A stretch of 64,000 nucleotides of DNA. It comes from Siphonodentalium dalli. Its lineage: Eukaryota; Mollusca; Scaphopoda; Gadilida; Siphonodentaliidae. Position 1 is the first letter of the stretch. Each line of letters starts with the position of its first letter. Under the pieces are notes generated by a model, which searched no databases, was not told the DNA's origin, and was given only the letters and a program-made list of their open reading frames with translations. Positions 1 to 11,767 of this stretch are shown here, in pieces. The DNA is taken from positions 197,723,887 through 197,787,886 of the forward strand of contig CP136062.1 of NCBI GenBank assembly GCA_032622095.1. The letters are read 5' to 3'. A program made the position numbers and the translations under genes.

Positions 1-836
1 ACAATATGGGATGATCGAAAAAACCAAACCTAGGACAAAGATATAAAGAGACACGCACAAAATTAACTGATTAATTTCGAGTTGTGCAAAAGTTTTAACG
101 GAAATGTACACATATGAGAATCGTAAAAACTTAAATATTTCCAGTCGGTAACGTATATGAACACAAATGAGCACTGATTCGTCTACAGTCTCTTATTTTG
201 AAATTACAAAGCAATACATTATTGCCACTTTATTGCGAAAGTACGCCATTCTAGCAGCCAATCATCATTGTTTTGATAAGTAAGCACAAGGCGTAATGAT
301 AAATAAATCAGTTAAAAATGCATTAATAGATCAATTCCACTGTGATTAGGAAACAAATGGGAAATTGCTCCAATTATGGAATTTACATATCCGAGTTCGA
401 TATTGAGTCATGTAAAAACTAAAAACAATCTGAAAAGTAAATGTAGTTACATTAGCCATGTTTAGATGAATCAATGACTACCCATCGATACTGGTTCTTG
501 TGAGAATATCGATAAATCGAAGATATATTTCAAACTATGCAAAACCGAGGCTATCGGTGACGAATATCATTATTTGATGAAATGCACTTTTTGTGAATCG
601 TTTAGAAGACGATTCCAACCTTCAGATTTAACCAATTACCATATCCTCTTTACATTTAAACCACTTAATAACTAGAACGGTATCTAGATTACAGAAACTC
701 TGCGAACTTGTGAGACATGCACAAACATAATCCATCTGTTTCACCGCCCATATTATGGCATTAATCTGATTGTATCCAATATATGCTTTGCTTAATACTA
801 CGAAATCATATTATGTATATGTTACAGTGAATCTGA
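1..836. other. No gene or repeat recognised
   Basis: AT-rich sequence with no frame resembling a known protein, no obvious inverted or tandem repeat and no RNA gene that I can see. Confidence 0.5.
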
Positions 837-896
837 GAATCGGGGAATGTATAGCTTCCCGGAAAATATTTATGTAATCTATAGATTCCCCGATTC
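837..896. repeat. Short perfect-stem hairpin
   Basis: GAATCGGGGAAT at 837-848 continues into TATAG and is matched by its reverse complement ending at 896, giving an 17-18-bp stem around a ~24-nt AT-rich loop. It may be the remnant of a small foldback element. The stretch from 897 to 1426 shows nothing else. Confidence 0.6.
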
Positions 897-1426
897 CGTC
901 ATACTACCGATTCTTTGAAATTATATGGAATTTTAAGATTCCCTGAATAAAAAACGATAATTGACAATTGTATAGTTATAAAAAGCTGCTAACACTTGAA
1001 GATACGATATCTTATTTGACATTCAATTGGTGAATATGCTCAGTGTTACGTCTATCATGCAAATAAAGCATGAACAATACTTCCAATGAACTTCTTGGCA
1101 ACATATATGCATACACTTTGGGAATACCACAATAATATATGATATACCTGGGATCGTATTTTGACACAAACATGACAATGGATAACCATATCTCTAATAT
1201 GTGTAAAAAGGCGTTCAGATGTTTATACAAAATCCGACAAATTAGACAATACCTCGATGTAGACTCAACTAAGAGAGGCTAGAACTTAACAAAAGCCCCC
1301 AAGCTTGTTGCTCAATCCTCTTTTGAACAATTTGAGATTATATGATATGTATTTTTTGTTTGTATTTCTGTTCTGTTTAATGTTCAAATAAAATATTGTT
1401 TAAACTAAGACATTGGTCCATGTTTT

Positions 1427-2012
1427 GTCACGTCACACTTAGATTACTGTAATTCTTTACTGTATGGACTACCGGATTACCAGAGTGATCGCCTGCAAAA
1501 AGTGCTAAATGCTGCGGCGCGAGTTGTATCATACACTCCTCGGCATGAACATATAACTCCAGTTCTCAAGCAATTACACTGGCTGCCAGTGGAGTATCGA
1601 ATCATGTTCAAAATTATTTTGCTTGTATTCAAATCTCGTAATAACATGTCACCATTGTATATACAGGATATGGTAGAAGACAGAAATGTGTGTACATATG
1701 AATTACGATCTATTAGTAGTATGCTTTTGAACGTTCCTTTCAACAAACAGAAAACGTTTGGCGATAGGGCATTTTCATTTTCGTCTATGGAATAGCATTC
1801 CACCTCAATTGAAAATATTAACTGATTTAAATAAGTTTAAGACCGGCCTCAAAACATATCTCTTTGATGTAGCATTTAATTCCTAGATATATGTGCATGT
1901 ACATGTATTATGCTGATTAGGCAATGAGCTCGATGTAATGTAAAGCGCCGTTGAATATGTACTCATAATATTGAGCGCTATACAAATTAATTATTGTATT
2001 GTATTATACATG
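1427..2012 (+). pseudogene. LINE ORF2 C-terminal fragment with 3' tail
   Basis: Translation from 1427 gives SHLDYCNSLLYGLPDYQ, then NAARVV-type and HITPVLKQLHWLPV motifs. These are the conserved region just after the reverse transcriptase core in CR1/L2/jockey-like non-LTR retrotransposons. The frame continues to FGDRAFSFSSM near 1790. A one-base shift is then needed to read the expected WNSIPPQL... ending, which reaches a stop after DVAFNS near 1887. The 3' UTR (AAAGCGCC, then GAGCGCTATACAAATT) and the ATTGT-type repeat tail at about 1990-2012 are typical of LINE 3' ends. The whole 5' portion (endonuclease and catalytic RT) is absent, as expected for 5' truncation during insertion. The clade is uncertain. 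Confidence 0.85.
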
Positions 2013-2097
2013 TAATACGATGAAGATTAGTATGATGACATGTGAATATTTTGCAATAACGATCTTTAATGATCAATGCTAATGGGCAACACACCTA

Positions 2098-2281
2098 CAG
2101 TAATGCTCTAAGTAATCGACCCCTTAACCACAGCAGAATTATGGGTAACTTTTCAGGATTTAGTCGGAAATATGGCTTGTTGCCATTCATACGAAAGCTC
2201 TTCCCGAGAACATATGGTAACCCTGAAAAGTTGCCCACAATTCTGCTGTGGTTAAAGGGTCAATTACTTAGAGCATTACTG
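2098..2281. mobile_element. MITE, Tc1/mariner-pogo type, 184 bp
   Basis: The left arm (2098-2160) and right arm (2217-2281) are reverse complements with few mismatches, starting CAGTAATGCTCTAAGTAA. The element is flanked on both sides by TA (2096-2097 and 2282-2283). A CAGT-type terminus with a TA duplication is characteristic of the IS630/Tc1/mariner/pogo superfamily. There is no coding capacity, so it is non-autonomous. The open frame across it only reflects the hairpin. Confidence 0.8.
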
Positions 2282-2283
2282 TA

Positions 2284-3230
2284 CAAAGGTTATGTATTGT
2301 AATACTAATTCGAATTATCGTTATTGAATAGAGGCTTTGACTCAGAGGCTTGGCGATTGTGTGTCATTTATTATTAATAATAGGTTATCGCACTTATCGC
2401 ACTGAGTCCGGAAACAACTATGTTGGAAAGGGATTATCAGGTCGTATACTATTATATAATTGGTTTCACATTTATTTGTTTAGTTATTTATTCTGTGTGG
2501 CTGAGGGTGCAACACATCCACCCTCAAATACGCACAATAATCGACCTATAAAGTGAGATAGGTACATAATGTGATTATTTGATTCTGAAAGAAGCCGGTA
2601 ATGGAATCATGTCAGTTATTTCGTTTTATGGCGCGGACCACAGTGACAACACATGTTAAAGGGCGTACATATGAACAGACGTGAGTTGGCTTATTTGTGT
2701 CATTGTCTGCACATAATCTGCCCAGAATCGCATCATTATGAGTCGTCGATAATGTGATTAAATCGCTCTAATTTTCAGCACACTATCGACTTAAATTGAG
2801 GCGTTTCTAAGCAGATTATTTACATAAAACAAGTTAAACTATAAGCAGATAATATGCGGTTTTCGGGATAACAAACTGGAGTGTGAGATGACCATGACGC
2901 CAAAGTGACATTCTGATTTTTATATTAAAAAGGCAATATATTATGCATTTTGTGTATTCACAAAAATGACGATGTCCCTGCCTTTGTTTCTTATGAGACT
3001 ATTCAGGATGTACAGAATATCAAATAACAGACACCGTAATCGATATGTGTTAACTTGTAGTAACTAAATTAAACATTCTGGTTATATATGCAGTACTAGG
3101 AAAGTTAATTACTCAGTGCACATACTCACATTGATCGATCGGACCACCAGAGAGTACGGGTCACCAGCTCTCAGGATGAACACACCACCCATAATCCCCA
3201 GAGATGTGACAACCATGCAAACCATGCAGC
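2284..3230. other. No gene recognised
   Basis: No convincing coding, RNA or repeat feature. The frame near 2350-2556 has no recognisable motif. Confidence 0.45.
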
Positions 3231-4110
3231 CATGCAAACGTGCTGCTGGTGTTGCCTTCCATTTGCTGGACAATTTATGACGTTGGGAGCTCCAGCTACG
3301 ATGCAGTCAGATAATGGATCGGTATTTTCACTGGAGAAGTCATCAAATTAGTCTGGCCAAATTTAGTTACTGTTCATGGGAAGCCGCATCACCCATCCAT
3401 AGCCAACGCCAACGATCAGTTCAACGAGCCAATTGTGATATAAAAGATATGCTGATATCATGGCTAAGTGACAATTCCACACATCACTGGCCAGTAGGAC
3501 TTAAATTCGTGCAGTTTCATAAAAACTCCAGCTACCAAAGCGGAATCAAAAGATCGCCATTCGCTGCACAATTTGGAAATTTTAAAGTTGGACTCACATC
3601 ATCAAATATTCCCGATGAAGTGATAAACACCCTTGAGTCAGAGGAGAAGTTGTAAAAATTGCATGAGGGTAGATGTTAGTGAACCAACTCAACCATCGGA
3701 TGAATCATATACACAGTTCAGAATAAAGTCACAGAAAGGGATGACGATTTTGATAAACGTACATTTATCTTCAACATCAGATGCCGATGAAATTTCACTC
3801 AACGCTCAGAGATTACAGAGAATCGTAAACCGGCTGCTGACGCAGACTACTCAAGCTGAAAGTATGATAAAACGATGTCGTTGGTAATGTCGCAGCTGAA
3901 CCAGGTGATAACGTGCTAATACTATTAACCCTAGATGATCGTAGCCGTGGAGATCCCAGAAACATGCTTGTTATCACAAGATGTCGGGATGAGAACGACC
4001 TATATGCATGCCATGGTAGTTCCTGCTGGAGTTCTAAATGGAAAATATTCCAGCAATCAGTTAGATTTAAGTGCATAAATAGTTTTGACAGCGAAAGACG
4101 TGGACACTGA
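3231..4110 (+). pseudogene. Decayed integrase, KRBA2/SCAND3-like transposon family
   Basis: Fragments in three frames line up with the rve-type integrase found in animal proteins annotated KRBA2-like or SCAND3-like, a family related to Gypsy/Ginger integrases. In order: AAGVAFHLLDN (3240s), LGAPATMQSDNGS (3290s; SDNG carries the second catalytic Asp), then a frame at about 3340-3655 with RANCDIKDMLISWLSDN and FVQFHKNSSYQSGIKRSPF, and finally RSRGDPRNMLVIT and RDENDLY near 3940-4010 with GKYSSNQLDL near 4040. At least three frameshifts and several stops separate them. The expected catalytic Glu before RAN reads Gln (VQRAN). It is a dead copy. Neither terminal repeats nor the N-terminal domain could be found. 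Confidence 0.75.
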
Positions 4111-6084
4111 TCGGTGACAACTTTAGGCCAGGCTGGTGCACCACAAACATGGAAATGTTTTTAAAACAAACTGTTGTGTAACTCGCGTTTTCATTTATGG
4201 TTGTCTTTTAAGAACAAACAGATGTGTGCATGTTCAAATTCCACGCATTATGCAGATATGCTTATCGAACAGTTGTAGTCTCACCACATTCATTTGGCAA
4301 AAAGCTGTTACAACTCACTATATATTTCAGGGAATATATAGATTCACTGATTCCACAGATTCAATGTAACATATATACATATAATTATATATAACATTGC
4401 CAACCTGTATTAATGCATGTAAGCCTCTCAAATCATAAACATGATTAATAGAGTGAATAAATGAATCTGATCCTGAATCCGAACATGTTAACGAATTGAG
4501 GGTTTTATGGAGATCTGATGATTATTGAGAGGCGCTTGATGACTACATCCTTCAAACTTTTAGGCCAAAAACTTTGGCCAAATGAAATATTCTTTGACCA
4601 TTTTCCAGAATTGGTCCATTGGCCAATTTACCCAGACAGCTTGAATTCATAATGGACGCCCATATCACCTGGACCACGTAATAATTTGAAAGGTCAGTAT
4701 ATGCGACGATGATAACGAACTCGTTTTTCATGGCGACGATCCAATTGTATTCAATATACAAAATAAACATGTTTAGTTAAAAGATTAATGCTTTATATAA
4801 AAGGCAAATCATTTTTAAAGAAACACAGTAGACATACATTCCTCAAATCCGCTTTTATTCGTTTTCATATACTGGTGATGTTTCACATCGATCCCCTATA
4901 TCTTCCAGATGCGCTTGGACGAATAAACGTGTGGCCCCTATTCCTCTATTACTTTATGGCCCCTACTACATCCAACGCTATTACATGCACAACATGGCAC
5001 ATTCTCTTTAATCTGCATATACATACTGTATAAATATCCACGCATATTACCCTCCCTTTTTCAATGTTCATATATTATAGTGCGCATATTGTACTGTTTG
5101 TTTTTGTATCGGAGCAGTCATATACGCCCAGTACGTGTGCCCCTATCCATATTGTCATTATTATTGGCAATACACCAAATATATTCAACCTAAATTGTTT
5201 GAAGAAACCTATTTAAGCCCACACTTATACGCGGAGATAAGCTCTCTAAGATTGCATTTCCAATTTCATTCAGAAGTTTGAGAAATAATTACCTAGATAT
5301 ATTCTCCGATACCAACTTGGGATAAACGTCATTATTATCCCTTTGAATTCCCGGCATGAAATTAAAACATAATTTATAAAGATGATGGGTTATTCTGCCG
5401 CGCGGAGTATATACGGACTACATATATACTGTATATTGTGTATAAGAACTGTTGTTCTACTTCTTTGCCCTCCAACCGGCATCGAGAACAGAACTCTATG
5501 CATATCTGATAGAGCTGATTTCGAGTTGAATGACTGTTGAATAGTTCTGAGGAATTTCCATTTAGCTATACAATATATAAACTATCGGACAAGGTAGAGG
5601 GTGGTTATATAGCTAAGTATAGTTACTCTTATGTGTGGCGTTTTAATTGAGACTGAATACCTTCCAATTTCGCGCGAACACGAATATACTATATTATTCC
5701 ATTGGGTGCGGCGGTAGAACGTGTCCAATGGTAGTTTAACTGTCACTTACTTTGATAAACTCCCTAATAGCACCGAGAGTGTATTGATGCGCACGAACAG
5801 GTCTCATTAAATTCTGATAATACTATGGTACATTCCGTGTTTATTGACGACTAAGGAAACCGCCGTGAAATATTTGACTTCGTATGGAAACACAACATAG
5901 TTGTCGCGCTACTCGATAACGTTTTTCACGTCTCGGGCAAAGTTTTATAATCTGTAGGTTCTAGACGAGTGAAGTTGAAAGTATATCAATCTAAAGCTCG
6001 CAACTATTACCAATTAAAGTACATGGACCAGGTTATATTTGCTTGTACACACAGAGTTCATGATCACTTTGGTTCGGATGCGTT
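4111..6084. other. No gene recognised
   Basis: About 2 kb of AT-rich sequence without a recognisable coding, RNA or mobile feature. Open frames here (for example 4136-4369, 4552-4770 and 4788-5033) have no motif I can name. Confidence 0.45.
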
Positions 6085-6089
6085 GTGTT

Positions 6090-6495
6090 CACAGGGGGAA
6101 TCACGGAGTTGATGAATATCACGCATTCAAAACGACCGAGGCGATCGCCAACGCGATCAGAAACGAGGAAAATGGTAATAAACTAGGATAATGCATTAAA
6201 TAGCATTTTGGCAGTCGAATAATTCTACTAGATGTATATACTGCCTGAATCACAGAACACCCGACTGGCAACTTTGGTCAGAATGTTATAGAAATCTATT
6301 GAGTATTTCCCAACACATAAGGTATCAACTTGTTTTAAAAATAAACTAGCATATTCTCGTAACAGTCAAAATGATATGCTTTGTGGCAGTTCCTCATATA
6401 TTATGTTCTTTTTTCTTTCTTTTTTTAACACTCGCCTCGGCCATTTTGAATGCGTGGTACCCACCAACCTCGAAACCACGTGATTCCCCACCTTG
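6090..6495. mobile_element. Foldback MITE, 406 bp (single-monomer copy)
   Basis: Terminal inverted arms: 6090-6185 pairs with about 6390-6495 (GGGGAATCAC, then GCATTCAAAA and CGAGGCGA in both, reverse complemented). A 5-bp direct repeat GTGTT sits at 6085-6089 and 6496-6500, a plausible target-site duplication. The inner part (6240-6380) is also shared with 34075-34190. At 6389-6408 it holds one copy of the motif that, on the other strand, reads AACATAATATATGAGGAAC. This is the unit of the large satellite at 31697-33922. The open frame at 6371-6649 runs through the arm and out of the element, so I do not treat it as a gene. Confidence 0.8.
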
Positions 6496-6797
6496 GTGTT
6501 GGGTGTTTAGCAAAGAAGAACAATTCAATCGCACAATAAGTGTTATTGACGATACAATCGACACCACAAAGGTCAGTAGAAATGTGCCGCTTGTAGTGCG
6601 TGGCTTATATATAGCATGTAAGGTACATGCAAAGTACACCATATCATAGCGACAATATATATGAGAGAACGAAAACAAATATTTGCCATTTGGTGTAATC
6701 TCGTTGCACTGATTTCGAACAACAATTTTAGTAATACAATACTCAGCGTGATTACAGAATGGATAACTCTAAAGTCTAAAGAACTATCGTCAATCAG

Positions 6798-7240
6798 GAG
6801 GGTATCACCCCACCCCCCCCCCCCTTTCGGTACGCGGGATTCAGGGTGTTTTGAAGCCGTACGCGGGATTCATACCCCCGAATTAACTGGTATTCGGGTT
6901 CAAGCAAAACATCTTGGACGCAGGTTTTGATGGCGCAAAATATTATGTTGTGCTAATTATCTGTATGAATGAGTGGGTAGAATAGCTTCTTGGGCATATT
7001 CGACCACCATGCCATCATAAAATATCATTAATCGTATCATAACGGCCCCATAACGACCATAACACGACCGACACTTCTGCATGTATCTGTCTGATATTAA
7101 AACAGTCAATTTGTATGTCATTTATCGCATATTATTTCTTAACATGTATTCAGGATTCACCCACCCAAATTAACTGGTATTCAGGATTCACCCCCCAAAA
7201 TTAAGTGGTATTCAGGATTCAGGGGGGGGGTGATACCATC
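6798..7240. mobile_element. MITE with GAGGGTATCACCC ends, 443 bp
   Basis: The left end GAGGGTATCACCC and the right end GGGGTGATACCATC are inverted repeats. AATCAG flanks both sides (6792-6797 and 7241-7246), a 6-bp target-site duplication. Inside the ends lie C or G homopolymer runs, then subterminal repeats: GTACGCGGGATTC twice near the left end and GGTATTCAGGATTC-like units three times near the right. The same element in opposite orientation occurs at 43765-44180 and 49606-50018. It has no coding capacity. Confidence 0.85.
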
Positions 7241-7400
7241 AATCAGTTGAGTTATAATTCGTTATAATTTCGAAGGGTCAATCTTCGCAGTCAATTTTAG
7301 TAAATATACTCTACGTAGAGTTCACATAATTCCGTCAATATTCTTGCTTGTTGTTCAACAGACATACACTCTGGCAAATAGTAAACACCAATTGCCTGCA

Positions 7401-7570
7401 TTGGTGTGGAATAGCGAAAACTATTTTCCCGAGGTGGTGTCTTTTTAACAGCAAGCATGACTACTGGCCGAGGCCACTGACCGAGGCCACAGGCCGATGT
7501 CAATAGTCCTGCTATTTTAGATGGTCAGAAGACACCATCGAGGGAAAATAATGCTAGCTATTCCACCACA
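7401..7570. mobile_element. Foldback MITE-like inverted repeat
   Basis: GTGGAATAGC, then ATTTTCCCGAGGTGGTGTC, on the left (7401-7465) is matched in reverse complement by 7505-7570 (GACACCATCGAGGGAAAAT, then GCTATTCC). Between the arms, CCGAGGCCA is repeated. Divergence suggests age. I see no clear target duplication. Confidence 0.6.
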
Positions 7571-7595
7571 AGGTAGTTAATATGTATTTTTTTTT

Positions 7596-7613
7596 CATCA
7601 TCATCATCATCGT
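7596..7613. repeat. (ATC)n microsatellite
   Basis: Five to six CAT/ATC triplets following a T run. Confidence 0.8.
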
Positions 7614-7620
7614 CATATAC

Positions 7621-8329
7621 GTACCGGACATTATAGTCATACGACTAATTGTTGTCCGTTATATATATTCAGAAATTCTTTCGGGTAGAGATTTTAATAG
7701 TAATACCATGAGGTCATGATGAGGACATAATTTAGATTTTGTAGCCAGGTTTCTTCGTGTTCTCGAGAGAATCTGTGTTGAAAGACATTCAAACAACACG
7801 TATGTAAATATTCAAAAGTCTGTGTCATGTTTACATTAACAAGTATTTTACCAAAGGATGCACTCCAGCCATCTGAGTTTTCCATCAAATCCCATAAAAA
7901 CAATTTTCACAAGTCTATTGTCAGGTAGTTTTATTAAATTACTCCAAAACCAGGCCATGTTCACCCAACGTCGCATTCTGCTTGTCTCAATACAATTTCA
8001 CCATCGATAGCCAAAATCGGACAAAACCTATGTACACCTTGAAAATACACGAAACCCCTGTATTGAATCATATCTAAACAATATTTCGTATAGGCTCAAA
8101 CCGCTGAAACATAGTCCAATATCGGACATGCATAGTTGAGAAAGAGTTTTTAAAACATATATGTCTATATATGTGTGGATTTGTTATAGCATTGCTCCTA
8201 TAAAACCTCTACCTGCCGACTCTGCCAGAGTGTTATATCTGCAGTAATGTCGAAATCTCCATTTTTATGAACAATTATTCCAGATACTTGTATTTTTATT
8301 AAATTCCTATAACATTGTTATTAAATACA
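7621..8329. other. No gene recognised
   Basis: I see no coding or repeat feature here. It may include the 3' portion of the decayed LINE that begins upstream on the minus strand, but nothing is readable. Confidence 0.4.
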
Positions 8330-9090
8330 AATCAAAATCCACAGATTTACGTCTGAAATTAGTGGAATATATACATGTATATTGATAGTCATACGCCATT
8401 TGCAACACAAGTTTTCGACTGTCTTGAACATAACCTGCATATCAGTTTCATTCGAGGAAATTGCATGTTCACCTAAATCAATCACAATGTTGCGTCCGGA
8501 CAATACTGTCACCCCGCTTCACCCCAAAGTTGCAAGCACGCGTGTGTCAGATATGACTCCATTTATGCGTACATGTGAGTAAGTGCTCTGATACATACTT
8601 CTTATTGGTTGGTACATGTTATCATTCACACCACATTTAATTGGTTTGAACAGTAACATGCCTCTGCCAACACAATCAAATACTTTACGGGAGTCAATAA
8701 ATGTTGTGAATAACTGTTTCTATCCATTTATAAGCATCGAGAACATAACAAAATATTGTCCGAACACTACCTCCTCGGGTCTAAAACTATTTTGTTCTTC
8801 ATTCAGTATTTAATACATCTAAAAAAAAATCCATTATTCTGTTGTTAAGTACTTTACTATAAAGTTTACTGCATGTGGGGATTAGAGAGATTCCACGATG
8901 AGATGCTAGGATCCAGTGATTTGTCTTTTGGTATGGGACGTATCAGAGATTGTCTCCAATTGGAAATATATCGTCTATATAAAATACCATTACATAACAG
9001 TTTAGTGATACCGAGAGAGTAATTAGAAGCCAAAACACTTACCCTGGTGTAGATAAGGCGTATATTCCTCATTTTAAGATTCAATTTCCG
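8330..9090 (-). pseudogene. Decayed LINE reverse transcriptase
   Basis: Reading the minus strand from about 9030 downward, broken frames follow the order of a non-LTR reverse transcriptase. They are NWRQSLIRPIPKDKSLDPS (expected I.PIPK..DP), KLYSKVLNNRIMDFF, EEQNSFRP, FIDSRKVFDCVGRGMLL (motif A, normally FIDF.KAFD), MYQSTYSHVRINGV, LATLG (start of the G.RQG region), and NETDMQVMFKTVENLCCKWRMTIN (the segment after the catalytic ADD). Several frameshifts and stops occur, and the segment around the ADD box appears deleted or unreadable. No catalytic activity is possible. It differs from the LINE at 51.9-56.6 kb, so it represents a second family. Confidence 0.75.
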
Positions 9091-9529
9091 GTTATATAAT
9101 GCAAACAGTGTTGTTTATCGCGATTAATTCGTCCCTGCGAGTACTTCAGACGTTATCTTCTTTTTTTAACTGTAGACTCGGCGAGGTTGGAATTCTCGCC
9201 AAAAGTAAACCATTGTCACATTCTTCCAGATAGGAAAATGCTTGATTACCCACTGATCAAATTGTGCTGATTCATTAAATTGACACACAATTATTTGCCT
9301 TTCAAACCTAGCGAAACATTATATATGGTTAAACGGACATGACGCATTCGAGCTTCCAAATTAAAAAAGCGTAATTTGGATGGACATATAATATAGGCTG
9401 ACAAATACAGGAAATATTGATATACCGGCTTCCTATGCTCTGATAAATTATATCCATGCTCAGAGCCATTTCCCACCTGTTTTCAATGTTTCGCACAGAA
9501 GTAAAACGCTCTTTAATTCTATGATATCA

Positions 9530-9770
9530 GGAACATACTACCATGGAACGCTCTTTTATGTTCCATGCCGTGCAAATGGCAACTTTTTTGGGGGGACGAA
9601 AACATAATGTTCAAACTTATATTTTCTTACTCCAATGCGTGTTTCTGGGATATATAATGCTCGTAGAAAGGTGGTTCAAGTATTTATGGACCTATTGAGA
9701 TAGATACCGGGAAAAATTCCAAAGCAAAATTTTGAGGTGAATTTTGGAGCGCACAGCGATAAGTGGCTTT
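9530..9770. repeat. Dispersed repeat shared with 60.6-60.9 kb
   Basis: GGAACGCTCTTTT, TGTTCCAT, GAAAGGTGGTTCAAG, GACCTATT, GATACCG and TTTTGGAGC occur in a similar order here and at about 60600-60900, with a third partial match near 50330-50410. There is no coding capacity and the termini were not defined. Confidence 0.55.
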
Positions 9771-9999
9771 AAATGTTCTATATTTGTTTTATCATTTTGA
9801 TGCCGCGACACCGTCCTTACTCAGGAGTGCCACTCTGGCATCTTCAAAACACACTAGTAGATTCCTCGTATACCTTAAAAATGCCTAATAATTCGTAACC
9901 AACACGATATTTTTTTTTATAAATTCTGGTGTCACCATCTTTCCATCCACAACGTCACTCAGGGCAGTGAACTTACAAGTCACAAATTTCCCGAAGATG

Positions 10000-10620
10000 G
10001 CAGCAATATTGCTCACACTGCCACCTTTAAGCCCACACCATTAGATTGCGGCGCCACCTTTAAGCCCAAACCATGCATTAGTTTGCAATGCCACATTTAA
10101 GCCCGGCGCCATATATATAGATTATGATTATAAGTTTGGTAAAAATCGACGACACGGCTTTGTGCATGCGCTTTTTGTGTCCCTCCCCTCCCAATCACTG
10201 ACTCGAATATGTCCAATTTGATTTAAACCACACCATTAGAGTCCTCATATCATGGAGATGACTATATATAACTTTGGTGGAAATCGTCGACTAAAACATT
10301 CTTATCAATGTTAGTGCCCCTCCACTCCCCTTTACTGACCAAAACGGTACCAACGTGACATATATTAACCACGATTAGATTCCTCGTATCATGGAGAAGA
10401 ATATGTATCAATTATTTGCTGGAAATTTGCGCTAATACTATTTCTTCGTACCCTTCGCAACCCCCAGCCCTTAATCGAACGGCGCCACGTTTGGCATCTT
10501 TAAACCACACTATTAGACTCATGATATCATGGAGACTATTATGTATAACTTTGATGGAAATCGGCGACAAAATAATGTCATATATTTTGTTGCCCTTCCC
10601 ATATCTCTGCCCATGACACA
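10000..10620. repeat. Degenerate tandem repeat, period about 138 bp
   Basis: Related units recur at about 10230-10293, 10368-10431 and 10505-10568. Each contains CCAC..TTAGA.TC, ATCATGGAGA and TGGAAAT.G.CGAC. Weaker units (GCCACCTTTAAGCCC three times) occur upstream at 10020-10110. The units are diverged, so the array is old. The opposing frames at 10412-10621 are within this repeat and are not genes. Confidence 0.65.
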
Positions 10621-11440
10621 ATTAGCGTCATTTTAGAAAACTGCACCATTATCTTTCTCGTAAAAGAAATTACCCACGTTAGACCCCTATGGTACTATAG
10701 AACACAGACATACATTCGCAAATATAGATATAGACATTCACACACATAATGTGATAAAAGAGACTAATTACATTACAAGGTTTCATTTGAGACACGACTA
10801 TTATGATGTGCTTTAACCCCTTCTATAATAAATACTCATTGCTGAGTAGTTCCAATATAGGAAACGTTCATATAAAATGTTCAACAAACGACCATGCTGA
10901 ACTTATTATCGGAATATTGTCCACATATGAATATGAATAATTCAGCCGTTTTGTTATCTGTTTTATGTATGTCGTCTGTTTTTATTACCTGAACACCCGA
11001 AATGAATAATTTGACAATTCCATCAAACCATTTAATAAAGAAAGGGTTTCTAGTAGTTGATTTTAATAGTTGGATACTGGATGTGACAGACCAGCTGCAT
11101 GACTAAATATAAAATGTTCATATATACAGTATTACAAATATAAATATATTAGACATCAGCCACCTGTAGACCCTCCCCCTCCCATTTGCGAAATTTTGAT
11201 GGTTCTGATATTGTTATAAGTCTATGTACATGTATACCTTTTAAACTTATGGGTTTTTATGCCATCTGGCAATTGCCGCGTGGTTTGGTATTTTGCCCTT
11301 TATGAAGATAGGTATCCAGATTTCGTCTCTTGTGAGTATTTATGTTCCATTCACATTATACATGTATTTGAGTTTTGCCACATGGTGTTGGTATTTAGCG
11401 TTTTAACCCAGATAGCATGGGAATGCTGTTTCAACGTTGG
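10621..11440. other. No gene recognised
   Basis: I see no feature other than AT-rich sequence. The open frame beginning at 11259 runs into the inverted repeat and has no known motif. Confidence 0.45.
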
Positions 11441-11767
11441 AAAAATCTCGTTGAATCATCGTGGTGGTTTCAGTCGGTTTGGCGTTTTCGGTCAGGAATT
11501 TGATTGTATTCATGCATGTATTCATTTATTATGGCTTTATTAAAGTGGAGATTTGAATGAACTCTGAATCTGAGATTCAGTTTCAAAGATGGCCGTACTG
11601 TTATAGTACGTCGTGCTACTCACGAAAATGGTTTTCAAATTCAGAGTTCATTCAAATCTCCACTTTAATAAAGCCATAATAAATGAATACATGCATGAAT
11701 ACAATCAAATTCCTGACCGAAAACGCCAAACCGACTGAAACCACCACGATGATTCAACGAGATTTTT
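11441..11767. repeat. Perfect 129-bp inverted repeat
   Basis: 11441-11569 and 11639-11767 are exact reverse complements by my reading, separated by a 69-bp spacer containing GGCCGTACTGTTATAGTACG. Neither side continues the match. I see no TSD or known transposon terminus. The absence of mismatches implies recent origin or ongoing homogenisation. Confidence 0.9.

Noticed and set aside
6371-6649. Secreted or membrane protein suggested by a hydrophobic N-terminus
   Set aside because: The frame crosses the arm of a foldback MITE and its right boundary. The hydrophobic stretch is encoded by the T-rich arm.
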